NCBI GenBank assembly: GCA_964019055.1 | Contig: OZ025210.1 | Span: 11,809,158-11,873,157, forward strand | Reading direction: 5' to 3' | Length of the DNA: 64,000 nt | From: Anthopleura xanthogrammica | Taxonomy: Eukaryota > Cnidaria > Anthozoa > Actiniaria > Actiniidae | Part shown: in pieces, positions 1 through 11,200 of the stretch | Layout: every line of letters begins with the position of its first letter | How positions within the stretch are numbered: position 1 is the first letter of the stretch | The notes under the pieces: generated by a model | What the model saw: only the letters and a program-made list of their open reading frames with translations | Databases searched by the model: none | Told to the model about the DNA's origin: nothing | Program-made: the position numbers and the translations under genes

Positions 1-84
1 TCCCATCATGGCGAAACTGCATGGGAAAGGCCAACAAAGCACTGGCAACAGCGCTGGAGGACCGACTATCGAGGAAGTTGATTA
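1..84 (+). pseudogene. HSP70 copy 1, C-terminal stub cut by the window edge
   Basis: The frame encodes the last 27 residues of a cytosolic HSP70 and ends in the EEVD tail (TIEEVD, stop at 82-84). EEVD is the docking motif for TPR co-chaperones. The stretch matches the end of the next copy (1925-2008) and shares its [10 protein letters not shown] variant rather than the [10 protein letters not shown] of the complete gene. The rest of the gene lies to the left, so it cannot be told whether copy 1 is intact. Confidence 0.85.
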
Positions 85-260
85 AAAGACTATATTAGAA
101 TCTACGTTTAAGAACATTTCATATTTTGTAGAGAAGATTCGCAAGTTCAGTATAATTTATTAGTTATTTTTTTAACACCTTTAGCATTTTCACAAATAAT
201 TAAAAACATAAATCATTTTGTAATTTAGCTTAGCAGTATTGTATAACTAGTTATATAATT
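85..260 (+). other. Truncated HSP70 3' UTR fused to the next HSP70 copy
   Basis: These bases match the 3' UTR at 2009-2184. At about 260-263 the match stops, just before the AATAAA signal would occur, and the sequence jumps into the middle of an HSP70 reading frame. The two unit copies start 1924 bp apart. This is either a head-to-tail partial duplication or an assembly collapse. Confidence 0.8.
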
Positions 261-263
261 AAT

Positions 264-2009
264 ATTGGTGATGCTGCCAAGAACCAAGTGGCTTTGAATG
301 CCCAGAACACCATCTTTGATGCCAAGAGGCTGATCGGTCGTAAGTTTGACGATGATAGCGTTCAAGCCGACATGAAGCACTGGCCTTTCGAAGTCATCAA
401 CCAAGGCAAACCGAAGATTCGTGTTGAATTCAAAGGCGACTCCAAGGTGTTTACACCAGAAGAGATCAGCTCTATGGTGTTGACCAAGATGAAAGAAACT
501 GCCGAGGCATACCTTGGAAGTAAAGTTACAGATGCAGTTGTGACGGTCCCAGCTTACTTCAACGACTCACAACGACAGGCCACAAAAGACGCAGGAGTCA
601 TTGCTGGACTGAACGTGATGAGAATCGTCAACGAACCGACGGCTGCTGCTTTGGCTTATGGATTGGATAAGAAACTCAAGGGAGAACAAAATGTGCTGAT
701 TTTTGATCTTGGTGGAGGTACTTTTGATGTGTCTATTCTGTCCATTGATGAAGGGTCTCTGTTTGAAGTCAAGTCCACAGCCGGCAACACACATCTCGGA
801 GGCGAGGACTTTGACAACAGAATGGTTGAACACTTTGTGAAAGAGTTCCAGAGAAAACACAAGAAAGATATCACGTCCAACCAAAGAGCGATGCGAAGAT
901 TAAGAACAGCATGTGAACGAGCCAAGAGAACTCTGTCGTCCAGCAGCGAGGCCAACATCGAGATTGATTCACTCTACGAAGGAATAGACTTCTACTCGAG
1001 AATCAGCCGTGCAAGATTCGAAGAACTCTGTTCAGACCTTTTCCGTTCGTGTCTTGAACCAGTAGAAAAAGCTCTCCGTGATGCCAAAGTTGGAAAGAAA
1101 GACATCGACGAGGTGGTGCTTGTTGGAGGGTCCACACGTATTCCCAAGATCCAGAACTTGTTGCAAGAATTCTTCAACGGTAAAAGTCTGAACAAATCCA
1201 TCAACCCAGACGAGGCGGTAGCATACGGTGCAGCCATCCAAGCAGCTATCCTGTCTGGTGATCAGAGCGCTGAAGTGAAGGATGTACTTCTGGTTGATGT
1301 CACTCCTCTTTCTCTTGGAATCGAAACAGCTGGAGAAGTGATGACCAAGTTAATCGAGAGAAACACTCGCATCCCAACCAAGACATCTCAGACGTTCACA
1401 ACGTACTCAAACAACCAGCCAGGAGTGTCCATCCAAGTGTACGAAGGAGAAAGAGCCCTGACCAAGCACAATAATCTTCTTGGAAGATTCCAACTGGATG
1501 GAATTCCTCCTGCTCCCCGAGGCGTGCCCCAAATTGAAGTCACATTCGACATTGATGCTAACGGCATCCTGAACGTGTCTGCCAAAGACAAGAGCACAGG
1601 TAAATCGAATTCCATCACCATCAAAAACGACAAAGGACGTTTGTCAAATGAAGAGATCGAAAGGATGGTCCAGGAAGCTGAGAAATACAAAAACGAAGAC
1701 GATGCTCAGAGAGAAAGAGTACAGGCACGAAACAGCTTGGAGAATTACGCCTATCATGTGAAGCAAGCAGTCGAGGACCCGGCTGTATCAAGCAAGTTAT
1801 CCACTGAAGACCGTGACAATGTGAAACGTAAAGTCGAAGAGGTGATCAGTTGGATGGATAGCAATACTCTGGCAGAGAAAGAAGAATTTGAAGACAAAGA
1901 AAAAGAACTGCAGAGAATCTGTTCTCCCATCATGGCGAAACTGCATGGGAAAGGCCAACAAAGCACTGGCAACAGCGCTGGAGGACCGACTATCGAGGAA
2001 GTTGATTAA
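264..2009 (+). pseudogene. HSP70 copy 2, lacking the N-terminal 50 codons
   Basis: From ATT at 264 the frame is collinear with codons 51-631 of the complete HSP70 at 5011. It is open to the stop at 2007-2009. The first 50 codons, including the GIDLGTTYS phosphate-binding signature, the start codon and the promoter, are absent. The first in-frame ATG is at 372 (MKHWPF). HSP70 signatures 2 ([13 protein letters not shown]) and 3 ([14 protein letters not shown]) and the EEVD tail are intact. It differs from the complete copy at a few residues (DDDSVQ, VLTKMK, YSNNQP, VKRKVEE, LQRICS). A chaperone without the first strand of the ATPase lobe should not work, so I call it a pseudogene unless the junction is an assembly error. 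Confidence 0.8.
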
Positions 2010-2196
2010 AAGACTATATTAGAATCTACGTTTAAGAACATTTCATATTTTGTAGAGAAGATTCGCAAGTTCAGTATAATTTATTAGTTATTTTTTTAAC
2101 ACCTTTAGCATTTTCACAAATAATTAAAAACATAAATCATTTTGTAATTTAGCTTAGCAGTATTGTATAACTAGTTATATAATTTAGAGAAATAAA
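2010..2196 (+). other. HSP70 copy 2 3' UTR with poly(A) signal
   Basis: The stretch is AT-rich and nearly identical to the 3' UTRs of copies 1 and 3. AATAAA lies at 2191-2196. Confidence 0.75.
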
Positions 2197-2216
2197 GTTA
2201 TTACAAAATCAAACAA

Positions 2217-3205
2217 ATAGTTATTTTTCTCAATTGTCAATTGTGAATGTTTTGCGCAATGAGCTGCAGGTATGAAGTTGCTCGAGAAATTAATTCCTGA
2301 AAGAACATTTTCTCAGTGAAATAGTAACCAAGGAGTTGAAAAATTTCTCGTCACTTCTGAATTGATATTTTCGTCTGATATTTTTGTGCTGCGCATAAAG
2401 TCAGCCAGGGAGGGGTTGCACCCTTTTGGAATGAAAGGGGAAAATATAGTTTTGTAATGGAAGTAGGGCAAAAAGTCAATCAAGGGAGGGATGCGCACCC
2501 CCTGCACCCTTCCCCTGGATTTGCTTATATGGAGATTGTTTTTCTGAGATTATGTTATTTTTTTGGATTGGAGAGTTTAGGACCATACCTTCAGACGCGC
2601 GCAGTGCTTATGGCCGCGCGAAGCATTTACGTCTATGCCGGAGATTTCGGCCCCAACACCGCTATCCCGGGAAGAATTACAGACTGATCAGGAAGCTCGG
2701 CCGAAGCCTAAGGGAGAGGTTAGTCGGCCCCTAGACCGTAGATGATTAACCCCTTGCTATGACCAGCAGACTTGAATAACTATTTATGTCTGAAAAAGGC
2801 TTACTTTACATTTCAATCCTTTCCATGTGGGATGCATTTGCAAAGTCTGGGTAAAAGGAAAAAAAAAGGTCTCCCTTCATTATTCTTTAAGATACTACTG
2901 ACATTTTTTTAAAGTTTTCTGATTTGAAAATAAAATTTTGAAAACAAAAAAATTTCATGATGAAAAGCAGTTCGATTAAGTAATATCTCATTTTTCTTGA
3001 TGACAGGATTTCTTGTCCAAGGTTTGAATTGTTTCAGGTGAAGATGAAATCATTAAGAACATTTTTTCGCTTCATTTTAGCGGTTTTTGCGAGAATTTGG
3101 ACCGGAAAAGAGAGAGAAGACAGGAACTATTATGCTCCCACGGTCATCGTCCCAGCGGTTTCCCATATAAGTTTCCTTTCGTCGCGTAGCAACGTAATAA
3201 TCGTA
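2217..3205. repeat. Left copy of the post-HSP70 segmental duplication
   Basis: This sequence recurs at 7137-8159 with small indels, beginning at the poly(A) region and ending at a shared CGTAGCAACGTAATAATC. Both copies contain the ATTTCGGCCCCAACACCGCT block and the CTCCCACGGTCATCGTCCCA block. In the right copy the duplication ends just before the SPA17 first exon, so the left copy carries orphan SPA17-upstream sequence. No coding exon is visible. Confidence 0.8.
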
Positions 3206-3463
3206 ATAATAAACGTAATAATCCAAGAGACTCCATTTCCAAATTTTCAAGGGGGTGAGGGATTTCTCCTGATCCCCCCTGATTAGTCCCCACCCCCCTG
3301 TTTGCAGTTTCTCGATCTGTAGATAGACACTAATTCCATGGTTATCTTTTTGTTTTACTTTAACTATTTACTCTATTATTATACGACTTAATTTGTTTCA
3401 TTGAGTGAAAGTAAAAATCACTCTAATGAGCATTATTATAATGATACAGATCTTTAAAGATTA

Positions 3464-4130
3464 GCATAAACAAACTAGTGGACTGCTTGTTACCAATGCA
3501 ACCTTCTCAAAATTATTTTGATTGCAAGGCTAACATGGAACACAAAAGAAATGCCACAAATTCTATAGAGAAAAAGTGTGATTTCTTTTGTGTTTCATGT
3601 TAGCCTTGCATCCTCGCATCCAAGATAATATTGAGAAGGGTACATTATTACACTAGACTGAAACATGAACACATTCATACCGGTATTAAACACACAATTT
3701 GACAATAATTTGTCTTAGCTTTAAGTAGAGTACCATTGCCAATCATGTCTTTTGATTGCATGCTAAGCTTACTCATAGTCTATTTTTTTTGTAGTTCATA
3801 ATAGAGAAAAAAATCTTTTTTTTAAAATACAACTTAAAAACATTTGCATGCTAAAGCTACTCATAGTCTATTTTTTTTTTGTAGTTCATAACAGAGAAAA
3901 AAATCTTTTTTTAAAATATAACTTAAAAACATTTGCATGCTAAAGCTACTCATAGTCTATTTTTTTTGTAGTTCATAATAGAGAAAAAAATCTTTTTTTT
4001 AAAATACAACTTAAAAACATTTGCATGCTAAAGCTACTCAGTCTATTTTTTTTTGTAGTTCATAATAGAGAAAAAATGTTGTTTTTTTTAATTACAACTT
4101 AAAAACACTGTCCAACTAGTTTGTTTATGC
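3464..4130. mobile_element. Composite foldback element with inverted ends
   Basis: The outer ends are inverted repeats: GCATAAACAAACTAGTGGAC at 3464 and its near-complement at 4110-4130. Inside, 3501-3552 is inverted against about 3580-3645, forming a hairpin. The remainder is a four-unit 88-bp tandem array. There is no transposase ORF, so it is non-autonomous. Confidence 0.65.
3756..4110. repeat. 88-bp tandem repeat, four units
   Basis: Units start at TTGCATGCTA near 3756, 3844, 3933 and 4021. Each contains TAGTTCATAATAGAGAAAAA and a T-run. The array lies inside the foldback element. Confidence 0.85.
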
Positions 4131-4760
4131 ATTTGCTTTTAAGGGAAAATTGTTTTTAAAATTATTTTGCTAATCCATTTTTCTGAATTGAATTAGTTTG
4201 AAGTTATCCTTTTATATGGAATATTGATTAAATAAATATAATCTTAAAACAAAATCTGTATTGTCTTTGTTTTGTTCGAGGATGGCTATTGTCAGAATTC
4301 AAAAGGGCCCTTAAATGCTCTATAATTATCCCCTTACTTTGAAAGAAATATTGAACTCAACTAAACATAACATGAAAAACAAGTTTGAAATACCAATTAC
4401 CAGTATTCTCTAAATTTATCTAATTACCTAATAATTCATTTTGTGGAATCTGCCAGAGTCTTCTAGATGACTGATTTGATTCTTGCATGCTGTCTTTGTG
4501 ATGATGGTTTACCTGTGTTAAATAAAGTTGAGAGACTGAGAAAAATATCGGAATCACACAAACCTTAGGAAAAAATGAAAACATCAGTGAAAATACCCCA
4601 TTTTAGACTCTTAATATATGAAATATTCGTTTTTTTTTTCTCAAATCCCGTTCAAGTCTCTTCTTATTTAGGTAAAACGCCTATAAATTGTATTTTTCGA
4701 TTTATTCTAAGGAGCCTGGGAACTATTGTTTTCAATATGGCGGACGGAAGTGAAATTACC

Positions 4761-4920
4761 GGAAGTCTCTAGAAAGTTCTCGTATTTTCCAGGGGGATTC
4801 CTCCAGAACCTTCGAGTGTTTATACTAAGTCAACGAATCTCGAATATTCGAGCAGAGCATTACGTCTTGTTTTATTTTAAGAGCGAATGTTCTGGACTTC
4901 GTAGCTCGGGGTATAAATAC
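4761..4920 (+). promoter_or_regulatory. HSP70 heat-shock promoter (HSEs and TATA box)
   Basis: Several HSF sites built from nGAAn/nTTCn pentamers are visible. One runs 4761-4790 (GGAAG, AGAAA, GTTCT, TTTCC in 5-bp register). Others are AGAACCTTCG at 4805-4814, CGAATATTCG at 4841-4850 and CGAATGTTCT at 4884-4893. A TATA box, GTATAAATAC, lies at 4911-4920, about 90 bp before the ATG, leaving a 5' UTR of roughly 60 bases. This is the classic arrangement of an HSF1-controlled inducible HSP70. Neither truncated HSP70 copy has it. Confidence 0.85.
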
Positions 4921-5010
4921 GAGTGCGAGCGAACCAGCAGTTATCTACCGAAAAACGAAAAATCAACAAGATAAAACTACAAGAGAGAAAAGAAAGCTAC
5001 AAAGAAAAAG

Positions 5011-6906
5011 ATGCCTAAAACACCAGCGATTGGAATCGATCTTGGGACCACGTACTCCTGTGTAGGAGTTTTCCAGAATGGGAAAGTAGAAATCATCGCT
5101 AACGACCAAGGTAACAGAACGACTCCAAGTTACGTGGCCTTCACAGACACTGAACGACTTATTGGTGATGCTGCCAAGAACCAAGTGGCTTTGAATGCCC
5201 AGAACACCATCTTTGATGCCAAGAGGCTGATCGGTCGTAAGTTTGACGATGCTAGCGTTCAAGCCGACATGAAGCACTGGCCTTTCGAAGTCATCAACCA
5301 AGGCAAACCGAAGATTCGTGTTGAATTCAAAGGCGACTCCAAGGTGTTTACACCAGAAGAGATCAGCTCTATGGTGTTGAACAAGATGAAAGAAACTGCC
5401 GAGGCATACCTTGGAAGTAAAGTTACAGATGCAGTTGTAACGGTCCCAGCTTACTTCAACGACTCACAACGACAGGCCACAAAAGACGCAGGAGTCATTG
5501 CTGGACTGAACGTGATGAGAATCGTCAACGAACCGACGGCTGCTGCTTTGGCTTATGGATTGGATAAGAAACTCAAGGGAGAACAAAATGTGCTGATTTT
5601 TGATCTTGGTGGAGGCACTTTTGATGTGTCTATTCTGTCCATTGATGAAGGGTCGCTGTTTGAAGTCAAGTCCACAGCCGGCAACACACATCTCGGAGGC
5701 GAGGACTTTGACAACAGAATGGTTGAACACTTTGTGAAAGAGTTCCAGAGAAAACACAAGAAAGATATCACGTCCAACCAAAGAGCGATGCGAAGATTAA
5801 GAACAGCATGTGAACGAGCCAAGAGAACTCTGTCGTCCAGCAGCGAGGCCAACATCGAGATTGATTCACTCTACGAAGGAATAGACTTCTACTCGAGAAT
5901 CAGCCGTGCAAGATTCGAAGAGCTCTGTTCAGACCTTTTCCGTTCGTGTCTTGAACCAGTAGAAAAAGCTCTCCGCGATGCCAAGGTTGGAAAGAAAGAC
6001 ATCGACGAGGTGGTGCTTGTTGGAGGGTCCACACGTATTCCCAAGATCCAGAACTTGTTGCAAGAATTCTTCAACGGTAAAAGTCTGAACAAATCCATCA
6101 ACCCAGACGAGGCGGTAGCATACGGTGCAGCCATCCAAGCAGCTATCCTGTCTGGTGATCAGAGCGCTGAAGTGAAGGATGTACTTCTGGTTGATGTCAC
6201 TCCTCTTTCTCTTGGAATCGAAACAGCTGGAGAAGTGATGACCAAGTTAATCGAGAGAAACACTCGCATCCCAACCAAGACATCTCAGACGTTCACAACG
6301 TACTCAGACAACCAGCCAGGAGTGTCCATCCAAGTGTACGAAGGAGAAAGAGCCCTGACCAAGCACAATAATCTTCTTGGAAGATTCCAACTGGATGGAA
6401 TTCCTCCTGCTCCCCGAGGCGTGCCCCAAATTGAAGTCACATTCGACATTGATGCTAACGGCATCCTGAACGTGTCTGCCAAAGACAAGAGCACAGGCAA
6501 ATCGAATTCCATCACCATCAAGAACGACAAAGGACGTTTGTCAAATGAAGAGATCGAAAGGATGGTCCAGGAAGCTGAGAAATACAAAAGCGAAGACGAT
6601 GCTCAGAGAGAAAGAGTACAGGCACGAAACAGCTTGGAGAATTACGCCTATCACGTGAAGCAAGCAGTGGAGGACCCGGCTGTATCCAGCAAGTTATCCA
6701 CTGAGGACCGTGACAATGTGAAACGTCAAGTCGAAGAGGTGATCAGTTGGATGGATAGCAATACTCTGGCAGAGAAAGAAGAATTTGAAGACAAAGAAAA
6801 AGAACTGCAGAAAATCTGTTCTCCCATCATGGCGAAACTGCATGGGAAAGCCCAACAAAGCACTGACAACAGCGCTGGAGGGCCGACTATCGAGGAAGTT
6901 GATTAA
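5011..6906 (+). CDS. HSP70: Heat shock 70 kDa protein, cytosolic, intronless and stress-inducible
   Basis: The 631-residue ATP-dependent chaperone binds unfolded hydrophobic segments. All three family signatures are present: [11 protein letters not shown] near residue 9, [13 protein letters not shown] near 196 and [14 protein letters not shown] near 333. The substrate-binding domain begins around residue 390 ([11 protein letters not shown]) and is followed by the helical lid and a terminal EEVD, which marks a cytosolic or nuclear form. There is no ER signal or KDEL. The tail is short and lacks GGMP repeats. The absence of introns is typical of inducible HSP70s, and the upstream heat-shock elements with a TATA box support stress control. 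The start is fixed by [14 protein letters not shown]. This is the only complete copy in the window. Confidence 0.97.
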   Translation: MPKTPAIGIDLGTTYSCVGVFQNGKVEIIANDQGNRTTPSYVAFTDTERLIGDAAKNQVALNAQNTIFDAKRLIGRKFDDASVQADMKHWPFEVINQGKPKIRVEFKGDSKVFTPEEISSMVLNKMKETAEAYLGSKVTDAVVTVPAYFNDSQRQATKDAGVIAGLNVMRIVNEPTAAALAYGLDKKLKGEQNVLIFDLGGGTFDVSILSIDEGSLFEVKSTAGNTHLGGEDFDNRMVEHFVKEFQRKHKKDITSNQRAMRRLRTACERAKRTLSSSSEANIEIDSLYEGIDFYSRISRARFEELCSDLFRSCLEPVEKALRDAKVGKKDIDEVVLVGGSTRIPKIQNLLQEFFNGKSLNKSINPDEAVAYGAAIQAAILSGDQSAEVKDVLLVDVTPLSLGIETAGEVMTKLIERNTRIPTKTSQTFTTYSDNQPGVSIQVYEGERALTKHNNLLGRFQLDGIPPAPRGVPQIEVTFDIDANGILNVSAKDKSTGKSNSITIKNDKGRLSNEEIERMVQEAEKYKSEDDAQRERVQARNSLENYAYHVKQAVEDPAVSSKLSTEDRDNVKRQVEEVISWMDSNTLAEKEEFEDKEKELQKICSPIMAKLHGKAQQSTDNSAGGPTIEEVD

Positions 6907-7115
6907 AAGACTATATTAGAATCTACGTTTAAGAACATTTCATATTTTGTAGAGAAGATTCGCAAGTTCAGTATAATGTATTAGTTCCAAAAAACGTTTA
7001 AGATGTTATTTTTTTAAACACCTTTAGCATTTTCACAAATAATTAAAAACATAAATTATTTTGTAATGTAGCTTAGTAGTATTGTATAACTAGTTATATA
7101 ATTTAGAGAAATAAA
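6907..7115 (+). other. HSP70 3' UTR and poly(A) signal
   Basis: The AT-rich 3' UTR resembles those of the two left copies apart from a roughly 21-base insertion near 6990. AATAAA is at 7110-7115. Confidence 0.75.
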
Positions 7116-7136
7116 GTTGTTACAAAATCAAACAAA

Positions 7137-8159
7137 TAGTTATTTTTCTCAATTGTCAATAGTGAATGTTTTGCGCAATGAGCTGCAGGTATGAAGTTCC
7201 TCGAGAAATTAATGATGTATTCCTGGAGGAAATTTTTTCAGTAAAATAGTAACCAACGAGTAGAAAAATTTCTCGTCACTTCTGCCATTGATATTTTCGT
7301 TGCGCACAAAATCAGCCAGGGAGGGGTGCATCCCTTAGAATCAAAGGGGGGGGGGGGGGGGAATTATTTTGTATTGGCAGTAGGGGCAAAAAGTCAACCA
7401 AAGAAGGGATGCGCACCCCCTGCACCCTTCCCCTTGGATTCGGTTATGTGGAGATTGTTTTTCTGAGATTATTATATTATTTTTTTGGATTGGAGAGTTT
7501 AGGACCATACCTTCAGACGGGCGCAGTGCTTATGGCAGCGCGAAGCATTTACGGCTATGCCGGAGATTTCGGCCCCAACACCGCTATCCCGGGGAGAATT
7601 AGGAAGCTCGGCCGAAGCCTAAGAGAGAGGTTAGTCGGCCCCTAGACCGTAGATGATTAAATCCTTGCTATGACGTGACCAGCAGACCCGAATAATTATT
7701 TATGTCTGAAAAAGGCTTACTTTACATTTCAATCCTTTCCATGTGGGATGCATTTGCAAAGTCTGGGTAAAAGAAGAAAAAAAAGGTCTCGCTTCATTAT
7801 TCTTTAAGATACTACTGACAAATAAACATTTTTTTAAGCTTTCTGATTTGAAAATAAATTTTTGAAAACAGAAAAATCTCATAATGAAAAGCAGTTCGAT
7901 TAAGAAATATTTAATTTTTCTTGATGACAGGATTTCTTGTCCAAGGTTCGAATTGTTTCAGGTGAAGATGAAATCATTAAGAACATTTTTTTTCGCTTTA
8001 TTTTAGCGGTTTTTGCGAGCAGTTGGACACGAAAATACGTCATAAGCGTTCTTTTTGCGCAAAATCCGAGAAAAGACAGGAACTATTATGCTCCCACGGT
8101 CATCGTCCCAGCGGTTTCCCATATAAGTTTCCTTTCGTCGCGTAGCAACGTAATAATCT
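7137..8159. repeat. Right copy of the post-HSP70 segmental duplication
   Basis: It is homologous to 2217-3205. It carries a poly-G run near 7347-7361 that is absent from the left copy. It abuts the SPA17-like 5' UTR and probably includes that gene's promoter. Confidence 0.8.
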
Positions 8160-8274
8160 GACCTCGAGCGCCATGTTTGTTGGCTGTCTTTACGAAGCTC
8201 CGTCTTTTCGAATGATTTAAGCGAACAATTCCTCAACAAAACCATCGAATTTTACCCATAAATCCAGCGACAAC

Positions 8275-11200
8275 ATGGCTGTTCAATATGCGCCGACAAA
8301 ACTCCGAGTTCCGCCTGGTTTTCAGAACATTTTAGAGGGTTTTGCGCGTGAGGTTCTTCGTGAACAACCACAAGATATCATCCAGTTTGGAGCCCAGTAT
8401 TTCAAAGCTCAGCTGTCGATCCGAGACGGTAAGATAATAATTCAATCCTAAATACTTTATAGAATAACTGCCAATTAATCTACCTGCCTTGGGCTTCGAC
8501 ATCGCGGCTCTATATTATCTCTTAAAACTCTAAACGAATCTAAACTTTATGACAGATTTTAATAGAGTTTGAACTGACATTTTACTTCAAGCTATCAGCT
8601 GGGCTTGGCTTTTAAAATAATCTTTCTAATCTATACTAGAATTCCCCAAATTCCTAGCATCATTAACCTGATATCCCTTTTAATATATTTAACATAATTC
8701 AAGTATTTTACTCAAAAATCTTCCGCTGTTTTTTACAAACGCCATGCTTAAATGCTGTTTTGTTTACACAAAAATACATTCAAACATCAAAGTTTATTGA
8801 AAGAATTTAAAAACATTACCATTTAAAGAGTAGAAAGGATTAAGACTTTTAAAACAATGATAGCTTGTACACTGAATTTTAAAACAAACTGTAATTCCTT
8901 TTCTTTCTAAATTCCATAATTTGAATCGTTAGAGTTGGGGTATTAGAATTCATAATTTATTTACTTTGGAAGTAAATATTGTCCAAAGGATGTTAAATGA
9001 TACACATATGCATGTGTAAAATAAATAGTATTGGATCTAAATCGTTTACAATTCATTGTTATCTGTACGACAACTATTATTTATTCAACAATTTTCTCCC
9101 AAATTGGAAAAGTATTAATTTTGTAGTGGTTGGAAGAGGTTGTATTTAGAATGCTATTGTGCTAAAATAATTGTGAATGGATTAACAGCACCAGCTGAAT
9201 TCTTTGTGTACATAAGCATAAATGCCTTGTCACACCTTAAAGCATCTGTTTGAACCATTCATATTTTTTCTTAAATTAATTCCCTCATGTGGTTGAAAAA
9301 TGTCTTTCAAAGACGATGTATCTTGTTATAAATTTTGTATTATGGCATACATTCTAAATGAGCACTCAAAAGAAAACTAACAAACATAAGATACGATAAA
9401 CAGATAACAATCCTCCCTCCAGTCTGCTATAATGCTTCTAAGAATTAGTTACTTTCCAATTGAAATCCAATCTCCTTCATTAATATATATTCCAATTTCC
9501 TGTACTCATATTTAAGTGTATATGACGTGCAATAAAATCTTCTAGAAAGGCCTTTTAAGGGAATATCTGTTTCATGTGGGCGGTAGGGGTGTCTTTGTAA
9601 GGTTAAATGAAATTTATCTGGTCGGGCGCAGTTGCCTCTAAAGATTTTTTAATCATAAATAGATTTACTTGGGTATACAGCTTAATAAGAAATAGAAAAA
9701 CGAGAGGGTTTTGTCATTTTTTAAATATTCAAAGCACTTGAAAAATGACAAACCATTTCTTATTTTTAATCATCTGCTTGCATTTTTTATTATTTTTAGA
9801 AATTTTTTCTAATTTTTTTTACTTTACTTGATATAAATTTAAAATTATATTTATAATGTTGCTTTGTTATTATCTGTTTAAAATGTCAGCTTTATTCTAG
9901 TTAATTTATTTTATTTTTGACATTTGTAAATTTAATTTTATAGATATGAGCTCCTTTTGATCGTCCTGATTGACAAGTATATCCTAATGACCTCAGATTA
10001 ATTGTTTCTTAATAAATCTTTGCTCTTGTCTCAGCTATACTTATTTCTGTCTATGAAGTTTCCAATATATTAATAGATTAGATGATTGATAGCATACCTA
10101 TAATATGTAAATATGTGTGACAGGGAAATGATTATATAAGATTCATTGCTTTATATTTTGTATAGATCTGCATACTCAACTACAATAGATTCAATCTAGA
10201 TTTGTCATCCAAGCAATATGCCTTGACTTAAAACAGCCCAGAGGTTGTTTCAGGGTTCCATCTGTGAGTAATAGCCATGCCCTGCTTAGATCATCCCAGA
10301 GGTTGTTTCAGGGTTCAACCTGTGAGATAGCTGTTTTATATATATTATGAATAAATGTCATGAATAAATTAAAAATTTAGTTTAAATGCTCAAAGAAGCT
10401 CAATTTGTAGGCCAAAACAAATGAGGATTGGAAGCTATTGTTTTGTTTTGTCCTCCAAATTGAGCTGCATTTCAAAGTGCCGTAAGTGGTCTACCGGTAT
10501 TTAATTTTTTTGAGGAACTGAATTGTTATATTTGGTATTTTTGTGACTTCCTGTAATGAACATAATATAACATAACATATATAATCTGAGTGAGTACGAG
10601 AATTAACTGAAAAAATCTTGTGGTTATAAGAAGTATAATTTCTAACTGTTTTAAAACGTTTTTGTGTGATTTTTATAGATACAGGCAAAGATGATGCGAA
10701 AAGAGGAGAAAACCTAGAAAAACTCCAGAAAGGAGAAGATGTTGATGTTGATCTCAATGACCCTGAAGTACAGGCCGCAGCGACAAAAATCCAGGCTAGT
10801 TTCCGTGGCCACAAAGCAAGAGAAGACGTCAAACAAAAAAAAGAAGAAGAAGCTGCGGCACTTAAAATACAATCTAGCTTCCGTGGGCACAAAGCGAGGG
10901 AACAAGTTAAAGAGATAAAAGAATCAAGAAGTGGGGAATCTGTAGAAGCTTCCCCTACAAAGGAGCCTGAGAAACCTGCTGAAGACGAAGTCGATATTGA
11001 CCTTAATGACCCTGAAGTCCAAGGAGCGGCTCTAAAGATCCAAGCTTCGTTCCGAGGGCACAAGGCACGATCAGAGGTACAGAAACTGAAATCATCGGAG
11101 ACAGTCGCTGATGAAGTGAAAGATGAAGTTGAGAAGGAGAAGGAGGGGGAAGTAACTGAAGCACCAGTAACTGAAGCCGCAGTAACTGACCAACCATCTG

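Noticed and set aside
567..1972. Minus-strand ORFs antisense to the HSP70 copies
   Set aside because: The same shadows appear under all HSP70 copies and follow from HSP70 codon bias.
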